This document shows positions 42,745 through 51,926 of a stretch of DNA of 64,000 nucleotides, piece by piece; positions within the stretch are counted from its first letter, which is position 1, and each line of letters starts with the position of its first letter. Source of the DNA: Clostridia bacterium (GTDB lineage Bacteria; Bacillota_A; Clostridia; TANB77; CAG-508). The stretch lies in NCBI GenBank assembly GCA_022791475.1, contig JAAVZD010000027.1, positions 1 to 64,000 on the forward strand, read 5' to 3'. The position numbers and the translations under genes are program-made. The notes below the pieces were generated by a model, which saw only the letters and a list, made by a program, of their open reading frames with translations, was not told the origin of the DNA and ran no database searches.

Positions 42745-45366
42745 ATGGCAGAAAAAGCGGAATTTTCACCTATGATGCAGGAATATTTAAAAACTAAAGA
42801 AGAATATAATGATTGTATTTTATTTTATCGTTTAGGCGATTTTTATGAAATGTTTTTTGATGACGCAATACGTGTATCAAAAGAACTAGAATTAACATTA
42901 ACAGGTAAACTTTGTGGACAAGAAGAGCGTGCACCTATGTGTGGAGTTCCTTTTCACGCTGCAGAGACATATATTTCAAGACTAATTGAAAAAGGCTACA
43001 AAGTTGCAATTTGTGAGCAATTAGAAGATCCAAAACAAGCTAAAGGTATAGTTAAAAGAGGTGTAATACGTGTAGTTACACCAGGTACTGTTATGGAAAG
43101 CAATTTGCTAGATGAAAAAAAGAATAATTACATTATGAGTATATACAAAGTAGGTACATTTTTTGGAATAAGTGTATGTGATGTTTCAACAGGAGATTTT
43201 AGAACAACACAAATTACAGATAGTAATAATTTTCCAAAACTATTAGATGAAATATCAAGATACAACCCAGCAGAAATAATTGTAAATTCATTTATGTATG
43301 ATTCTTTAGAAGAAATAAATAAAATAAAAGAACGTTTTGAAGTATTTATTTCAAAAATAAAAGAAGATGCATTTGGGGATGATATAGAGAAATTAACAAG
43401 CACATATATAGTAAAAACTGAAACAGGAGAAGAAATAGACAATTTGGAAGATAAAAAAATTGCTATAGCTTCAATAAATGGACTTATATATTACCTTATA
43501 GATACACAAAAAAATAGCCTAGAACACATTAATAAAATAATAATGTATAATACAACTAAATACATGAGCTTAGATATAAATGCAAGAAGAAACTTAGAAC
43601 TAACAGAGAAAATGAGAGATAAATCTAAAAAAGGAACACTTTTGTGGGTATTAGATAAAACTTCAACATCAATGGGTGGAAGGCATTTAAGAAGATGGAT
43701 AAATGACCCTTTAATAGAGGTAAATGAAATAAATAATAGGCTTGGCGCTGTAAAAGAACTAAAAGATAATATCATACTAAGAGGAGATATAACAGACTTA
43801 CTTAAAAAAGTATATGATATAGAAAGACTAGCAGGAAGAATATCATATGGAAGTGCAACTGGTAGAGACTTAATTTCACTTAGAAATTCAGCAAAACAAT
43901 TGCCAGAAATAAAGAAAATATTAGCAAATGCAAAATCACCACTTTTAAAAGAATTATATTTAAAATTAGACGAGCTTACAGATATTCATAATCTAATAGA
44001 AGAAGCAATAGTTGATGAACCACCACTTAGTGTAAAAGAAGGTGGACTAATAAAACTAGGGTATAACCAAGAAATAGATCACCTAAAAAAAGCAACAACA
44101 GAAGGAAAAACATGGATTATTAAATTAGAAGCAGAAGAAAGAGAAAAAACAGGAATAAAAGGACTAAAAGTAGGGTTTAATAGAGTATTTGGTTATTATA
44201 TAGAAGTTACAAAATCTAATTTTTCTCAAGTTCCTGAAAGATATATAAGAAAACAAACATTAGCAAATGCAGAAAGATATATAACAGAAGAATTAAAGAA
44301 CTTAGAAAATCAAATATTAGGAGCAGAAGAAAAGGTTATAAATTTAGAATATAACGCTTTTGTAGAAATAAGAGATGACATAGAAAGCAAAATAAAAAGA
44401 ATACAAGTATCTGCAGAAGTAATAGCAATATTAGATGTTTTATGCTCATTTGCAACAGTAGCAGAAGACTTAAACTATGTAGAGCCAGCCGTCGATAACA
44501 GCGGAATAATAGATATAAAAGATGGACGCCACCCAGTAATAGAAAAAATGCTACCATCAGGAAGCTTTGTTCAAAATGATACATATTTAGATAAAGACGA
44601 AACAAGACTTGCAATGATAACAGGACCAAACATGGCAGGAAAATCTACATATATGAGGCAAGTAGCATTAATAACACTAATGGCACAAATAGGCTCATTC
44701 GTTCCAGCATCATACGCACATATAGGAGTAGTAGACAAAATATTCACAAGAGTAGGAGCCTCAGATGACCTAAGTATGGGCCAAAGTACATTTATGGTAG
44801 AAATGATGGAAGTAGCAACCATACTAAAAGAAGCAACTGCAAATAGTTTAGTAATATTAGATGAAATAGGAAGAGGAACTTCAACCTATGATGGACTCTC
44901 AATAGCATGGGCAGTAGCAGAATATATTGTAGATAAAGAAAAATGCGGAGCAAAAACACTATTTGCAACACATTACCATGAATTAATACAATTAGAAGAT
45001 AAACTAGAAGGAATAAAAAACTTCCAAGTAGCAGTAAAAGAAAAAGGCGAAGATGTAATATTCCTAAGAAAAATACTTCCAGGTGGAACAGATGAAAGTT
45101 ATGGTGTACATGTAGCACGTTTAGCAGGAGTACCACAAAATGTAAGTAAAAGAGCAACTGAAATACTAAAAAGCTTAGAAAGAAAAAGCATAATAAGCGA
45201 AAAAGCTATGCAAAAAGAAGATAAAAAACAAACAGCAGGTCAGCTAGATATGTTTAACTTCAAACTTGCAGAAATAGCAACTGAAATAGATAAAATTGAT
45301 GTAAACAGTTTAACACCTATTGATGCACTAAATACATTGGTTAAAATTAAAGAGAAAATGTCATAA
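42745..45366 (+). CDS. mutS: DNA mismatch repair protein MutS
   Basis: MutS recognises mismatches and small loops and recruits MutL. The 873 residues are full length: the mismatch-reading Phe motif in FYRLGDFYEMFFDDA, connector and lever regions, the clamp, and the ATPase with Walker A GPNMAGKSTYMRQ, DDLSMGQSTFMVEM, Walker B LVILDEIGRGTSTYDG and ATHYHEL. The usual clostridial order miaB-mutS(-mutL) is partly kept, with the HD gene inserted; mutL is absent from this spot. Confidence 0.97.
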   Translation: MAEKAEFSPMMQEYLKTKEEYNDCILFYRLGDFYEMFFDDAIRVSKELELTLTGKLCGQEERAPMCGVPFHAAETYISRLIEKGYKVAICEQLEDPKQAKGIVKRGVIRVVTPGTVMESNLLDEKKNNYIMSIYKVGTFFGISVCDVSTGDFRTTQITDSNNFPKLLDEISRYNPAEIIVNSFMYDSLEEINKIKERFEVFISKIKEDAFGDDIEKLTSTYIVKTETGEEIDNLEDKKIAIASINGLIYYLIDTQKNSLEHINKIIMYNTTKYMSLDINARRNLELTEKMRDKSKKGTLLWVLDKTSTSMGGRHLRRWINDPLIEVNEINNRLGAVKELKDNIILRGDITDLLKKVYDIERLAGRISYGSATGRDLISLRNSAKQLPEIKKILANAKSPLLKELYLKLDELTDIHNLIEEAIVDEPPLSVKEGGLIKLGYNQEIDHLKKATTEGKTWIIKLEAEEREKTGIKGLKVGFNRVFGYYIEVTKSNFSQVPERYIRKQTLANAERYITEELKNLENQILGAEEKVINLEYNAFVEIRDDIESKIKRIQVSAEVIAILDVLCSFATVAEDLNYVEPAVDNSGIIDIKDGRHPVIEKMLPSGSFVQNDTYLDKDETRLAMITGPNMAGKSTYMRQVALITLMAQIGSFVPASYAHIGVVDKIFTRVGASDDLSMGQSTFMVEMMEVATILKEATANSLVILDEIGRGTSTYDGLSIAWAVAEYIVDKEKCGAKTLFATHYHELIQLEDKLEGIKNFQVAVKEKGEDVIFLRKILPGGTDESYGVHVARLAGVPQNVSKRATEILKSLERKSIISEKAMQKEDKKQTAGQLDMFNFKLAEIATEIDKIDVNSLTPIDALNTLVKIKEKMS

Positions 45367-45411
45367 AAACATTACTCTACAACTTAAAATAGAGTACTTT
45401 CCTAAAATATA

Positions 45412-45445
45412 AAAAAGAGCAAAACATAATCGTTTTGCTCTTTTT
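45412..45445. terminator. Bidirectional terminator after mutS
   Basis: A perfect 14-bp stem (45412-45425 with 45432-45445) has A and T tracts on both sides and separates mutS from the convergent gene. Confidence 0.85.
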
Positions 45446-45451
45446 AGTAGC

Positions 45452-46180
45452 TTATTTAGTACTACGTAATTCTTCTAAATCTTTCCTACTATCCTCAGAA
45501 TAAAAGGCACTTAAAAAGTTACCAATTCTATTAGCATAATAAGAATCTTCCCTAGCTATTTGGCCAAGAGTAATTGATTCATCTGATAAATCAAAATATT
45601 TATCACGTAAAGTACTATATACAGGATAAATTGGCTTAAAGGTATTTACATCCAAAACAACCTGTAAATATGCACAAATATTAAGTGGATATGAATTAAA
45701 CTGATATTCTACATATAAAGCAGTAGGGTATTCATCTTCCTCTGGGTTTTCATATAACAATGTAATTTGTCTATTTTTGATAAGTCTACAATCAGGTTCT
45801 GAACTTAATATATGATTTAAAGTATCATATTCTACATTCTTACTAATACTATACAATGTTGAGCCTAATACATGAGCATCTTTATTAAATATAATAAGAT
45901 CTTCTGTCAAAAAATTAAATTTACGAAACTCCTTACGGTATAATTGATATACTTTATCTTTAAGTATATCAAATTTAAACCTTATAATTTGCCATATATC
46001 ACGCATTATACGCCGATACACTAAAAATTCATCATCTGTAACTTGCTCAATTCCTATAATCTCTCCTGAAATTTTGCAAGATACAAGAGATATTCTGTGT
46101 ATGAGTGTATAACCAGTATCTCGACTACCTGTAATATGCCATTGGTTATCATTGTAACTAATTTCATAAAGTCTACTCAT
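45452..46180 (-). CDS. Soluble protein of unknown function
   Basis: 242 residues, mixed alpha/beta, with no membrane helix or recognised motif. Notable are paired Arg segments (VYRRIMRDIWQIIRFKF) and many Tyr residues. AAAGGAGG lies three bases before the ATG at 46186 but nine before the ATG at 46180, so I prefer the latter. The gene is isolated between a terminator and a divergent operon. It contains one in-frame CGG (46013-46015) read as Arg. Confidence 0.6.
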   Translation of the reverse strand: MSRLYEISYNDNQWHITGSRDTGYTLIHRISLVSCKISGEIIGIEQVTDDEFLVYRRIMRDIWQIIRFKFDILKDKVYQLYRKEFRKFNFLTEDLIIFNKDAHVLGSTLYSISKNVEYDTLNHILSSEPDCRLIKNRQITLLYENPEEDEYPTALYVEYQFNSYPLNICAYLQVVLDVNTFKPIYPVYSTLRDKYFDLSDESITLGQIAREDSYYANRIGNFLSAFYSEDSRKDLEELRSTK

Positions 46181-46379
46181 ATCCATTTTCCTCCTTTAAG
46201 ATAATAATTATTAAACAAAAAGTTACTAAAATATATTATATATATATCATGAAATTATGTAAAATGCAATAGATTGAAAGAAATTATCTAAAACTTTCTG
46301 GAAAAATTATATAAAATTATTGATATTCTAACAATAAAAATGTATGATATATGAATATAAAATATATAAGGAGAATATT

Positions 46380-46988
46380 ATGAAAATAGGTATAGATATA
46401 GATGGAGTATTAAATTCTCAATACAATTTTTGTATTGATTATGGTACTAAATTTTGTAAGGAGATAGGTAAATATAGTTTGGTAAATACTAATGTAATAG
46501 ATACAACAGATATGTTTTTATGGGGAGAAGAAACAGCACATAAATTTTGGAATAAATATCGTAAAGACCTAGTAATAAATTTACCAGCCAAACCATTTGC
46601 AAGTGAAGTAATTAAAACATTAAAAGAAGAAAACGATGAAATATATATTATAACTGCAAGAAAAAATAATGATGAATGGTTTGCAGAAAACTTAAAGACT
46701 CAGGTTGAAGAAATTACAAAAGAGTGGCTAAATGATAATGAAATATATTATGATAATATAATTTTTGATGTAAAAAATAAAGGCAAATATTGTAAAGAAA
46801 ATGAAATAGATATAATGATTGAGGATGACCCTAAAAATTTAAGGCATTTAGTAGGTAACACTAAGGTAATAATATTTGACTATCCTTACAATAGAAATAA
46901 AGAATTTGAAAAAATAGATAGAGCATATAGTTGGTATGATATATATAATAAAATAAAAGGAGAAAAAAATGATACTAGCAATAATTGA
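46380..46988 (+). CDS. HAD-family 5'-nucleotidase-like phosphatase
   Basis: About 202 residues. MKIGIDIDGVLN is the HAD nucleophile motif (DxDG), IYIITARKN the second motif with Thr, and MIEDDPKNL the acidic loop, an arrangement of the 5'(3')-deoxyribonucleotidase (NT5C-like) group. I use ATG 46380, after AAGGAG; the longer frame from 46344 has no site. Its 3' end overlaps the next gene by 20 bases. A nucleotide substrate is inferred from the family. Confidence 0.8.
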   Translation: MKIGIDIDGVLNSQYNFCIDYGTKFCKEIGKYSLVNTNVIDTTDMFLWGEETAHKFWNKYRKDLVINLPAKPFASEVIKTLKEENDEIYIITARKNNDEWFAENLKTQVEEITKEWLNDNEIYYDNIIFDVKNKGKYCKENEIDIMIEDDPKNLRHLVGNTKVIIFDYPYNRNKEFEKIDRAYSWYDIYNKIKGEKNDTSNN

Positions 46989-47616
46989 AAGAAAAGAAAA
47001 TGTAAGAGAAGAAAAACCATTTAATAGTCGATACTTTTTAACAGAGCATTATAAAAAGATATTTGACAACATGAATATAATATTATTTCCAATTATTTCT
47101 GAAAAGAATATAGATAAAATATGTGATATTTGTGATGGGCTAATAGTAACGGGAACAGCTAATAATATTAATCCTAAATATTATAATGAAGAACCACTAA
47201 AAGGAGAAGAATACAATATAGATGAATACATTATAGATGAAGAAGCAATAAATATATTTGCAAAGCATCAAAAGCCAATTTTAGGAATATGTGGCGGTGC
47301 TCAATCTATAAATGTTGTATTTGGTGGAACCCTTTACCAAAGTGTAAATAATCATAATATAAAGCATTTAACACATAAAATAAAAATAATGAATAATACG
47401 TTTTTGAATAAAGTATATCAAAAATCAGAGATACCAGTTAATTCATATCATCATCAAGCAATAAAAGATGTGGCAAAAGATTTTAAAATATCAGCAATTA
47501 GTGAAGATGGAATTATTGAAGCAATTGAAAAAGGTAATATAATAGGAGTACAATGGCATCCAGAGAAAATGATTGATACAAAGTTTTTTGAAAAATTTAT
47601 AGAAGAATATTTCTAA
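46969..47616 (+). CDS. Class I glutamine amidotransferase-like peptidase C26 (gamma-glutamyl hydrolase type)
   Basis: 215 residues. The nucleophile is in PILGICGGAQSINVVFGG, and the His-Glu pair in VQWHPEKM; DGLIVTGTANNINPKYYN matches the PuuD-like C26 peptidases that cleave gamma-glutamyl bonds. NSYHHQAIKD is typical too. Candidate substrates include gamma-glutamyl-GABA or gamma-glutamyl peptides. It is translationally coupled to the nucleotidase-like gene and precedes an L,D-transpeptidase. Confidence 0.87.
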   Translation: MILAIIERKENVREEKPFNSRYFLTEHYKKIFDNMNIILFPIISEKNIDKICDICDGLIVTGTANNINPKYYNEEPLKGEEYNIDEYIIDEEAINIFAKHQKPILGICGGAQSINVVFGGTLYQSVNNHNIKHLTHKIKIMNNTFLNKVYQKSEIPVNSYHHQAIKDVAKDFKISAISEDGIIEAIEKGNIIGVQWHPEKMIDTKFFEKFIEEYF

Positions 47617-47635
47617 AATATAAGGAGGTTTTTTA

Positions 47636-48154
47636 GTGGATAATAAAATATATGTTTATGTGACAGAAAAAAATAAAGGAATATTAAAATTTCCAAAATG
47701 TAATATAGAAACAAATGCATATATAGGAAAAAATGGAATAACAGAAGAAAAACAAGAAGGAGATCAAAAGACCCCAATAGGTGAATTTGAGCTAGGTCAT
47801 ATATTAGGTATGAACTCAAATGAAAATAATAAAAATGGATTAAAATATATACAAATTAATAAGGAAATGTATTGGGTAGATGATTGTAATTCCAAATACT
47901 ATAATCAACTAGTAGAAATATCAAAAATAGAAAAGGACTGGAATTCAGCAGAACATTTAATAGATTATAAAGTACAATATGAATATTTAATAGAAATAAA
48001 AACAAACCCTAATAATATTCCAGGAAAGGGAAGTGCAATATTTTTACATTGCACTAATAATTGCCCAACCGCGGGGTGTATAGCAATTAATAAAGAATGT
48101 ATGAAAAAAATAGTGGAAAATATAAATGAAAAAACTAAAATAGAAATTATATAA
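47636..48154 (+). CDS. L,D-transpeptidase (YkuD) catalytic-domain protein, apparently cytosolic
   Basis: 172 residues that are nearly all YkuD fold: KIYVYVTEKNKGILKFP, the GDQKTPIGEFELG loop and the active-site stretch FLHCTNNCPTAGCIAI, where TAGC replaces the usual SHGC around the catalytic Cys. Such enzymes make 3-3 peptidoglycan cross-links or attach proteins, but this one has no signal peptide. It starts at GTG 47636 after TAAGGAGG. Its lack of export signal and its neighbours suggest a non-classical role, or export by another route. Confidence 0.75.
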   Translation: MDNKIYVYVTEKNKGILKFPKCNIETNAYIGKNGITEEKQEGDQKTPIGEFELGHILGMNSNENNKNGLKYIQINKEMYWVDDCNSKYYNQLVEISKIEKDWNSAEHLIDYKVQYEYLIEIKTNPNNIPGKGSAIFLHCTNNCPTAGCIAINKECMKKIVENINEKTKIEII

Positions 48155-48179
48155 AGGAACAAAAGTGGCTTTGCCACAC

Positions 48180-48288
48180 GGGTGATTGTACTAAAGCATA
48201 ACTTATCTGTAACTCTTCTTCACTTCGTTACGCATAAGTTATATGTAACTCACTTCGTTCGAACAGCTAAGAAAAAATAGCCCCTACA
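48180..48288 (-). repeat. Family D repeat, copy 2
   Basis: Read on the minus strand this begins TAGGGGCTATTTTTTCTTAG and contains GAGTTACA, TAACTTATGC and GAGTTACAGATAAGTTATGC, matching 26290-26381. An inner duplication (two GAGTTACA...TAAGTTATG blocks) makes this copy longer. Confidence 0.65.
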
Positions 48289-48553
48289 TTTTAACCTATA
48301 AAAGAGCAAAATGATTATAGTTTGCTATTTTGTAAAACTTTGTCGAAAACTTCTTTAAAAAGATCACATGAAAATATTGACATAATAGTAATGGCGATAT
48401 AAAATGTAAACATCAATTTATAATCTATAAGATTTATAATCTTTTACGAAATCCAAGAAAAAAACTAGCAATTATAAAAATAATCAATAAAAATTAAATT
48501 ATTGATTTTATTTATATTCTTAAGAAAGTGATTCGCGATAGCGATGAGTTTCA

Positions 48554-48627
48554 TTAGAAGATAATTATGGAAGAATTAGATTTTCTTATGTGGCTTTGCT
48601 ACTTAGAAAATTTTATTTCTTGTTATT
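48554..48627 (-). repeat. Family C palindromic repeat, copy 2, upstream of the ToxN-like gene
   Basis: This is the reverse complement of 21001-21075. Its hairpin ends about 20 bases before the ToxN-like start. The remaining 48289-48553 is A+T-rich, with no gene, no tandem repeat and no clear promoter that I can see. Confidence 0.75.
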
Positions 48628-48647
48628 AATAATGAAAGGAAAAATAT

Positions 48648-49166
48648 ATGAAAGTATATAAAGCAGATGCAAAATATTGCAATTATTTACATTATTATGA
48701 GCCTAAAATTCCATTTGTAGAAAATGATAAAGAAAATAGGCCATTTGTTGGAGTGGTATTATGTGTAAATGGAAAGAATTTTTTTGCGCCACTAACATCT
48801 CCAAAGAAAAAGCATTTAACAATGAAAAACACACAAGATTTTTTAAAAATAGATGAAGGGAGATTAGGTGGAATAAACTTAAATAATATGATGCCAATAC
48901 CTAAAAGTTATTTAGAAGAAATATATATATATGAAATTAAAGATATTAAATATAAAAGAATGTTATACATGCAAATGGAATGGATAGAAAAAAATAAGAC
49001 AAGAATCAACAATAGAGCAAAAAATTTATATTATTTAGTTTTACAAAGAAAGGCAACAGAGCAATTAATAAATAGGTGTTGTGATTTCAAACTATTAGAA
49101 AGAAAATGTCAAGAATTTATGAATGAAAATAACATTAGTGAAGAGGAAATTTTGTATAAAATATAA
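48648..49166 (+). CDS. ToxN/AbiQ-family endoribonuclease toxin (type III toxin-antitoxin)
   Basis: 172 residues. YYEPKIPFVENDKENRPFVG, VVLCVNGKNFFAPLTSPKKKH and MKNTQDFLKIDEGRLGGINL then NNMMPIPKSY are the core of the ToxN/AbiQ family, and the Lys/Thr/Ser around APLTSPK form the RNase site. These toxins cut RNA and are neutralised by a tandem-repeat RNA processed from the same transcript; they act in phage abortive infection. No such repeat RNA is visible upstream; a palindromic family C element lies there instead. The start follows GAAAGGA. Confidence 0.85.
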   Translation: MKVYKADAKYCNYLHYYEPKIPFVENDKENRPFVGVVLCVNGKNFFAPLTSPKKKHLTMKNTQDFLKIDEGRLGGINLNNMMPIPKSYLEEIYIYEIKDIKYKRMLYMQMEWIEKNKTRINNRAKNLYYLVLQRKATEQLINRCCDFKLLERKCQEFMNENNISEEEILYKI

Positions 49167-49396
49167 AAAAAGAAAACAGAGGATAATACAATATATAGGA
49201 AAATTAGGAAAATATAAATATAAGATAATAACACAAGAAGTTGTCTTAATTTAGGAAAGAAAAATACATATATTACAACACCATAAAGAAGATTACGAAA
49301 TATATGTTATTATAATAATAAAACTTAAAAGAAAGGTTGTAAAAGTTTTTCCTTTTTGATATACTAAATCAAGTTAAAAAGGAGAAGAAATTAGCA

Positions 49397-51674
49397 TTGG
49401 AAATAACAGGTGAAGTTAAAGAAATAATATATCAAAATGAAATAAATAGTTATACAGTTGCAGAATTTGAAACGAAGCAAGAAGAAATAACAATAGTAGG
49501 GTATCTTCCATTCATTAATGTTGGAGATACTCTTAAATTAGTTGGAAAAATTGTAACTCACCAAGACTATGGAGAGCAATTTAAGGTAGATACTTTTGAA
49601 AAACTAATGCCACAAACTTTAGTATCTTTAGAAAGATATTTAGCAAATGGAACAATAAAAGGAGTAGGACCAGCAACAGCAAAGAAAATAGTAGATACTT
49701 TTAAAGAAGAGACAATACATGTACTAAAATTTGAGCCACAAAGATTAGCACAAATAAAAGGGATAAATGAAGAAAAAGCATTAACAATTTCAGAAACTTT
49801 TATAGAAAATTTGGAAGTATGGCAAATAGTAGGATACTTAGAAAAGTTTGGAATAGGAATTCAAAATGCAAAAAACGTATATAAAAAATTAGGTTTAAAC
49901 GCAATAGAAGAAATAGAAGCAAATCCATATATATTAATAGATGTAGCAAATAATGTAGATTTCAAAAAAATAGATAAAATGGCAATAGATATTGGGCTTC
50001 CATATGATAATGACAAAAGAATAAAAAGTGGAATAAAATATGCAATAACATGCACAAATTTAAATGGTAATTGTGCAGTATTAAAAGAAAACTTAATAAC
50101 TTTTTGTAAAGAACTTTTAGGAGTAACAAAAGAAGAAATAGAAGAAAATATTATAGATTTAAAAGTAAATAATCAAATAGTAATAGAAACCAGAAATAAT
50201 AAAAGTGAATTAGAAAATATAATAGATGAAGTAAAAGGAAAAGAATCAAATGTCCAAAATTGGGTATATTTAGCCTCTTACTATAAAGCAGAAGAAAATA
50301 TTGCAAATAGAATTACAATTTTACAAAATTCACCTAATATAAAGAAAATAAAAAATATAAAAACAGAATTAAAAAAGATAGAAAAAAGTTCAGATATAGA
50401 ATTATCCGAAAAACAAAAAGAAGCAATAGAAGCGGTAAATGAAAATAATGTATGTATAATAACAGGAGGACCAGGTACAGGGAAAACAACAATAATAAAA
50501 ACAATAATAGAACTATATAAAAAAGATGGCAAAAAGCCAGTGCTTTGTGCACCAACAGGAAGAGCAGCAAAAAGGATGACAGAAACAACAGGAGAAGAAG
50601 CAAAGACCTTACATAGACTTTTAGAAATAGGAAAAATGGAAGAAGAAAGCAAAATTGCAAGTGTAGACTATGAAGTAGCACCACTTGATGCAGATATTGT
50701 AATAGTAGATGAAGTATCAATGGTAGACTTATTTTTAATGAATTATTTAATAAAGGCATTATATCAAGGAACAAAATTAATATTAGTAGGCGATATAGAC
50801 CAACTTCCATCAGTAGGCCCAGGAAGTATATTAAAAGATTTAATGGAATCTGAGCAAGTAACTACAATAGTACTAAATAAAATATTCAGACAAGCTGCAA
50901 AAAGTAAAATAATATTAAATGCACATAGAGTAAATGAAGGAGAAAAGTTTTTAAATAAAGAAGAAATAGAAAATGAGAATTTAATAGACTTAAACGAAGA
51001 TTTCTTTTATATAAATGAAGTAAACCAAGAAAAAATACTATATAATATAATTTCACTATGTAAAGAAAGGCTTAAAAATTATGGAAATTATGATTTCTTC
51101 AAAAATATACAAGTAATTTCACCTACAAAAAAGGGAATGCTTGGAACAAAAGAATTAAATAAAATCTTGCAAAAAAACCTAAACCCAGAAAATGATTTAT
51201 TAGCAGAAAAACAAATAGGAGATATAACATATAGAGAAAATGATAGAGTAATGCAAATAAAAAATAATTATGATATATTTTGGGAAAGAGAAACTCCAGA
51301 ATATGAAACTGGTACAGGAGTATTTAACGGAGAATTAGGTACAATAATAAAAATAAATGAACAAGATAAAATTTTAACAATAAAATATGATGATGAAAAG
51401 CAAGCAGACTATATGTTTCAAGACTTAGACCAAATAGAACATGCTTATAGTATAACAGTACATAAATCACAACGGAAGTGAATTTGATGTGGTAATAATG
51501 GTAGTGCCACAAGCTTCACCAATGCTATTAACAAGAAACTTATTATACACAGGAATGACAAGAGCAAAAAAAATGCTAATAGTAATAGGAAATCCCAAAA
51601 TAATAGATTTTATGATAAAAAATGCAGATATCAAAAAAAGAAATACAGGACTTGCATATAAGCTAAGAAGATAG
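49397..51674 (+). CDS. recD2: RecD2-type DNA helicase, requiring a +1 frameshift at a CGG codon
   Basis: RecD2 is a 5'-3' SF1B helicase of bacteria lacking RecBC. From TTG 49397 (AAAAGGAG upstream) the frame gives the N-terminal OB/HhH region (GVGPATAKKIVDTF), Walker A GGPGTGKTTIIK, CAPTGRAAKRM, Walker B VIVDEVSMVD, LVGDIDQLPSVGPG and then HKSQ followed by CGG AAG TGA. Skipping the C at 51473 continues GSEFDVVIMVVPQASPMLL and NLLYTGMTRAKK, which complete motif VI of the helicase. Without the shift motif VI is lost and the enzyme should be inactive. Full length is about 758 residues. Confidence 0.94.
51470..51481 (+). other. +1 frameshift site CAA-CGG-A in recD2
   Basis: The zero frame reads CAA CGG AAG TGA. 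The conserved continuation HKSQGSEFD needs GGA at 51474, after skipping the C at 51473. Confidence 0.88.
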
Positions 51675-51675
51675 T

Positions 51676-51775
51676 AGCATTGGGGACGGTTCGTAATCGG
51701 AAACAAGATAGAGAAGAAACACAAGTAAAATAAAAAAATAAACTAGCTAGATTAGGAACTGTCCCCAATGCGGAA
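51676..51775. repeat. Family A-related inverted repeat pair after recD2
   Basis: GCATTGGGGACGGTTCGTAA at 51677-51696 pairs imperfectly with TTAGGAACTGTCCCCAATGC at about 51752-51771 across 56 bases. The rest of the spacer up to 51926 is A+T-rich and holds no gene I can see. Confidence 0.7.
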
Positions 51776-51926
51776 AAAAGTAGATAACCAAAATACAATA
51801 GAAATTATACAATTCAATAATCAAAATTAAAAAAATGAGGTTGACTTATTAGTTAAAATATATTATTATAGGTGTGCAAACAAATGAGAAATTATAAATA
51901 ATATTTTTTGAAAGGAGGACAAGCAT

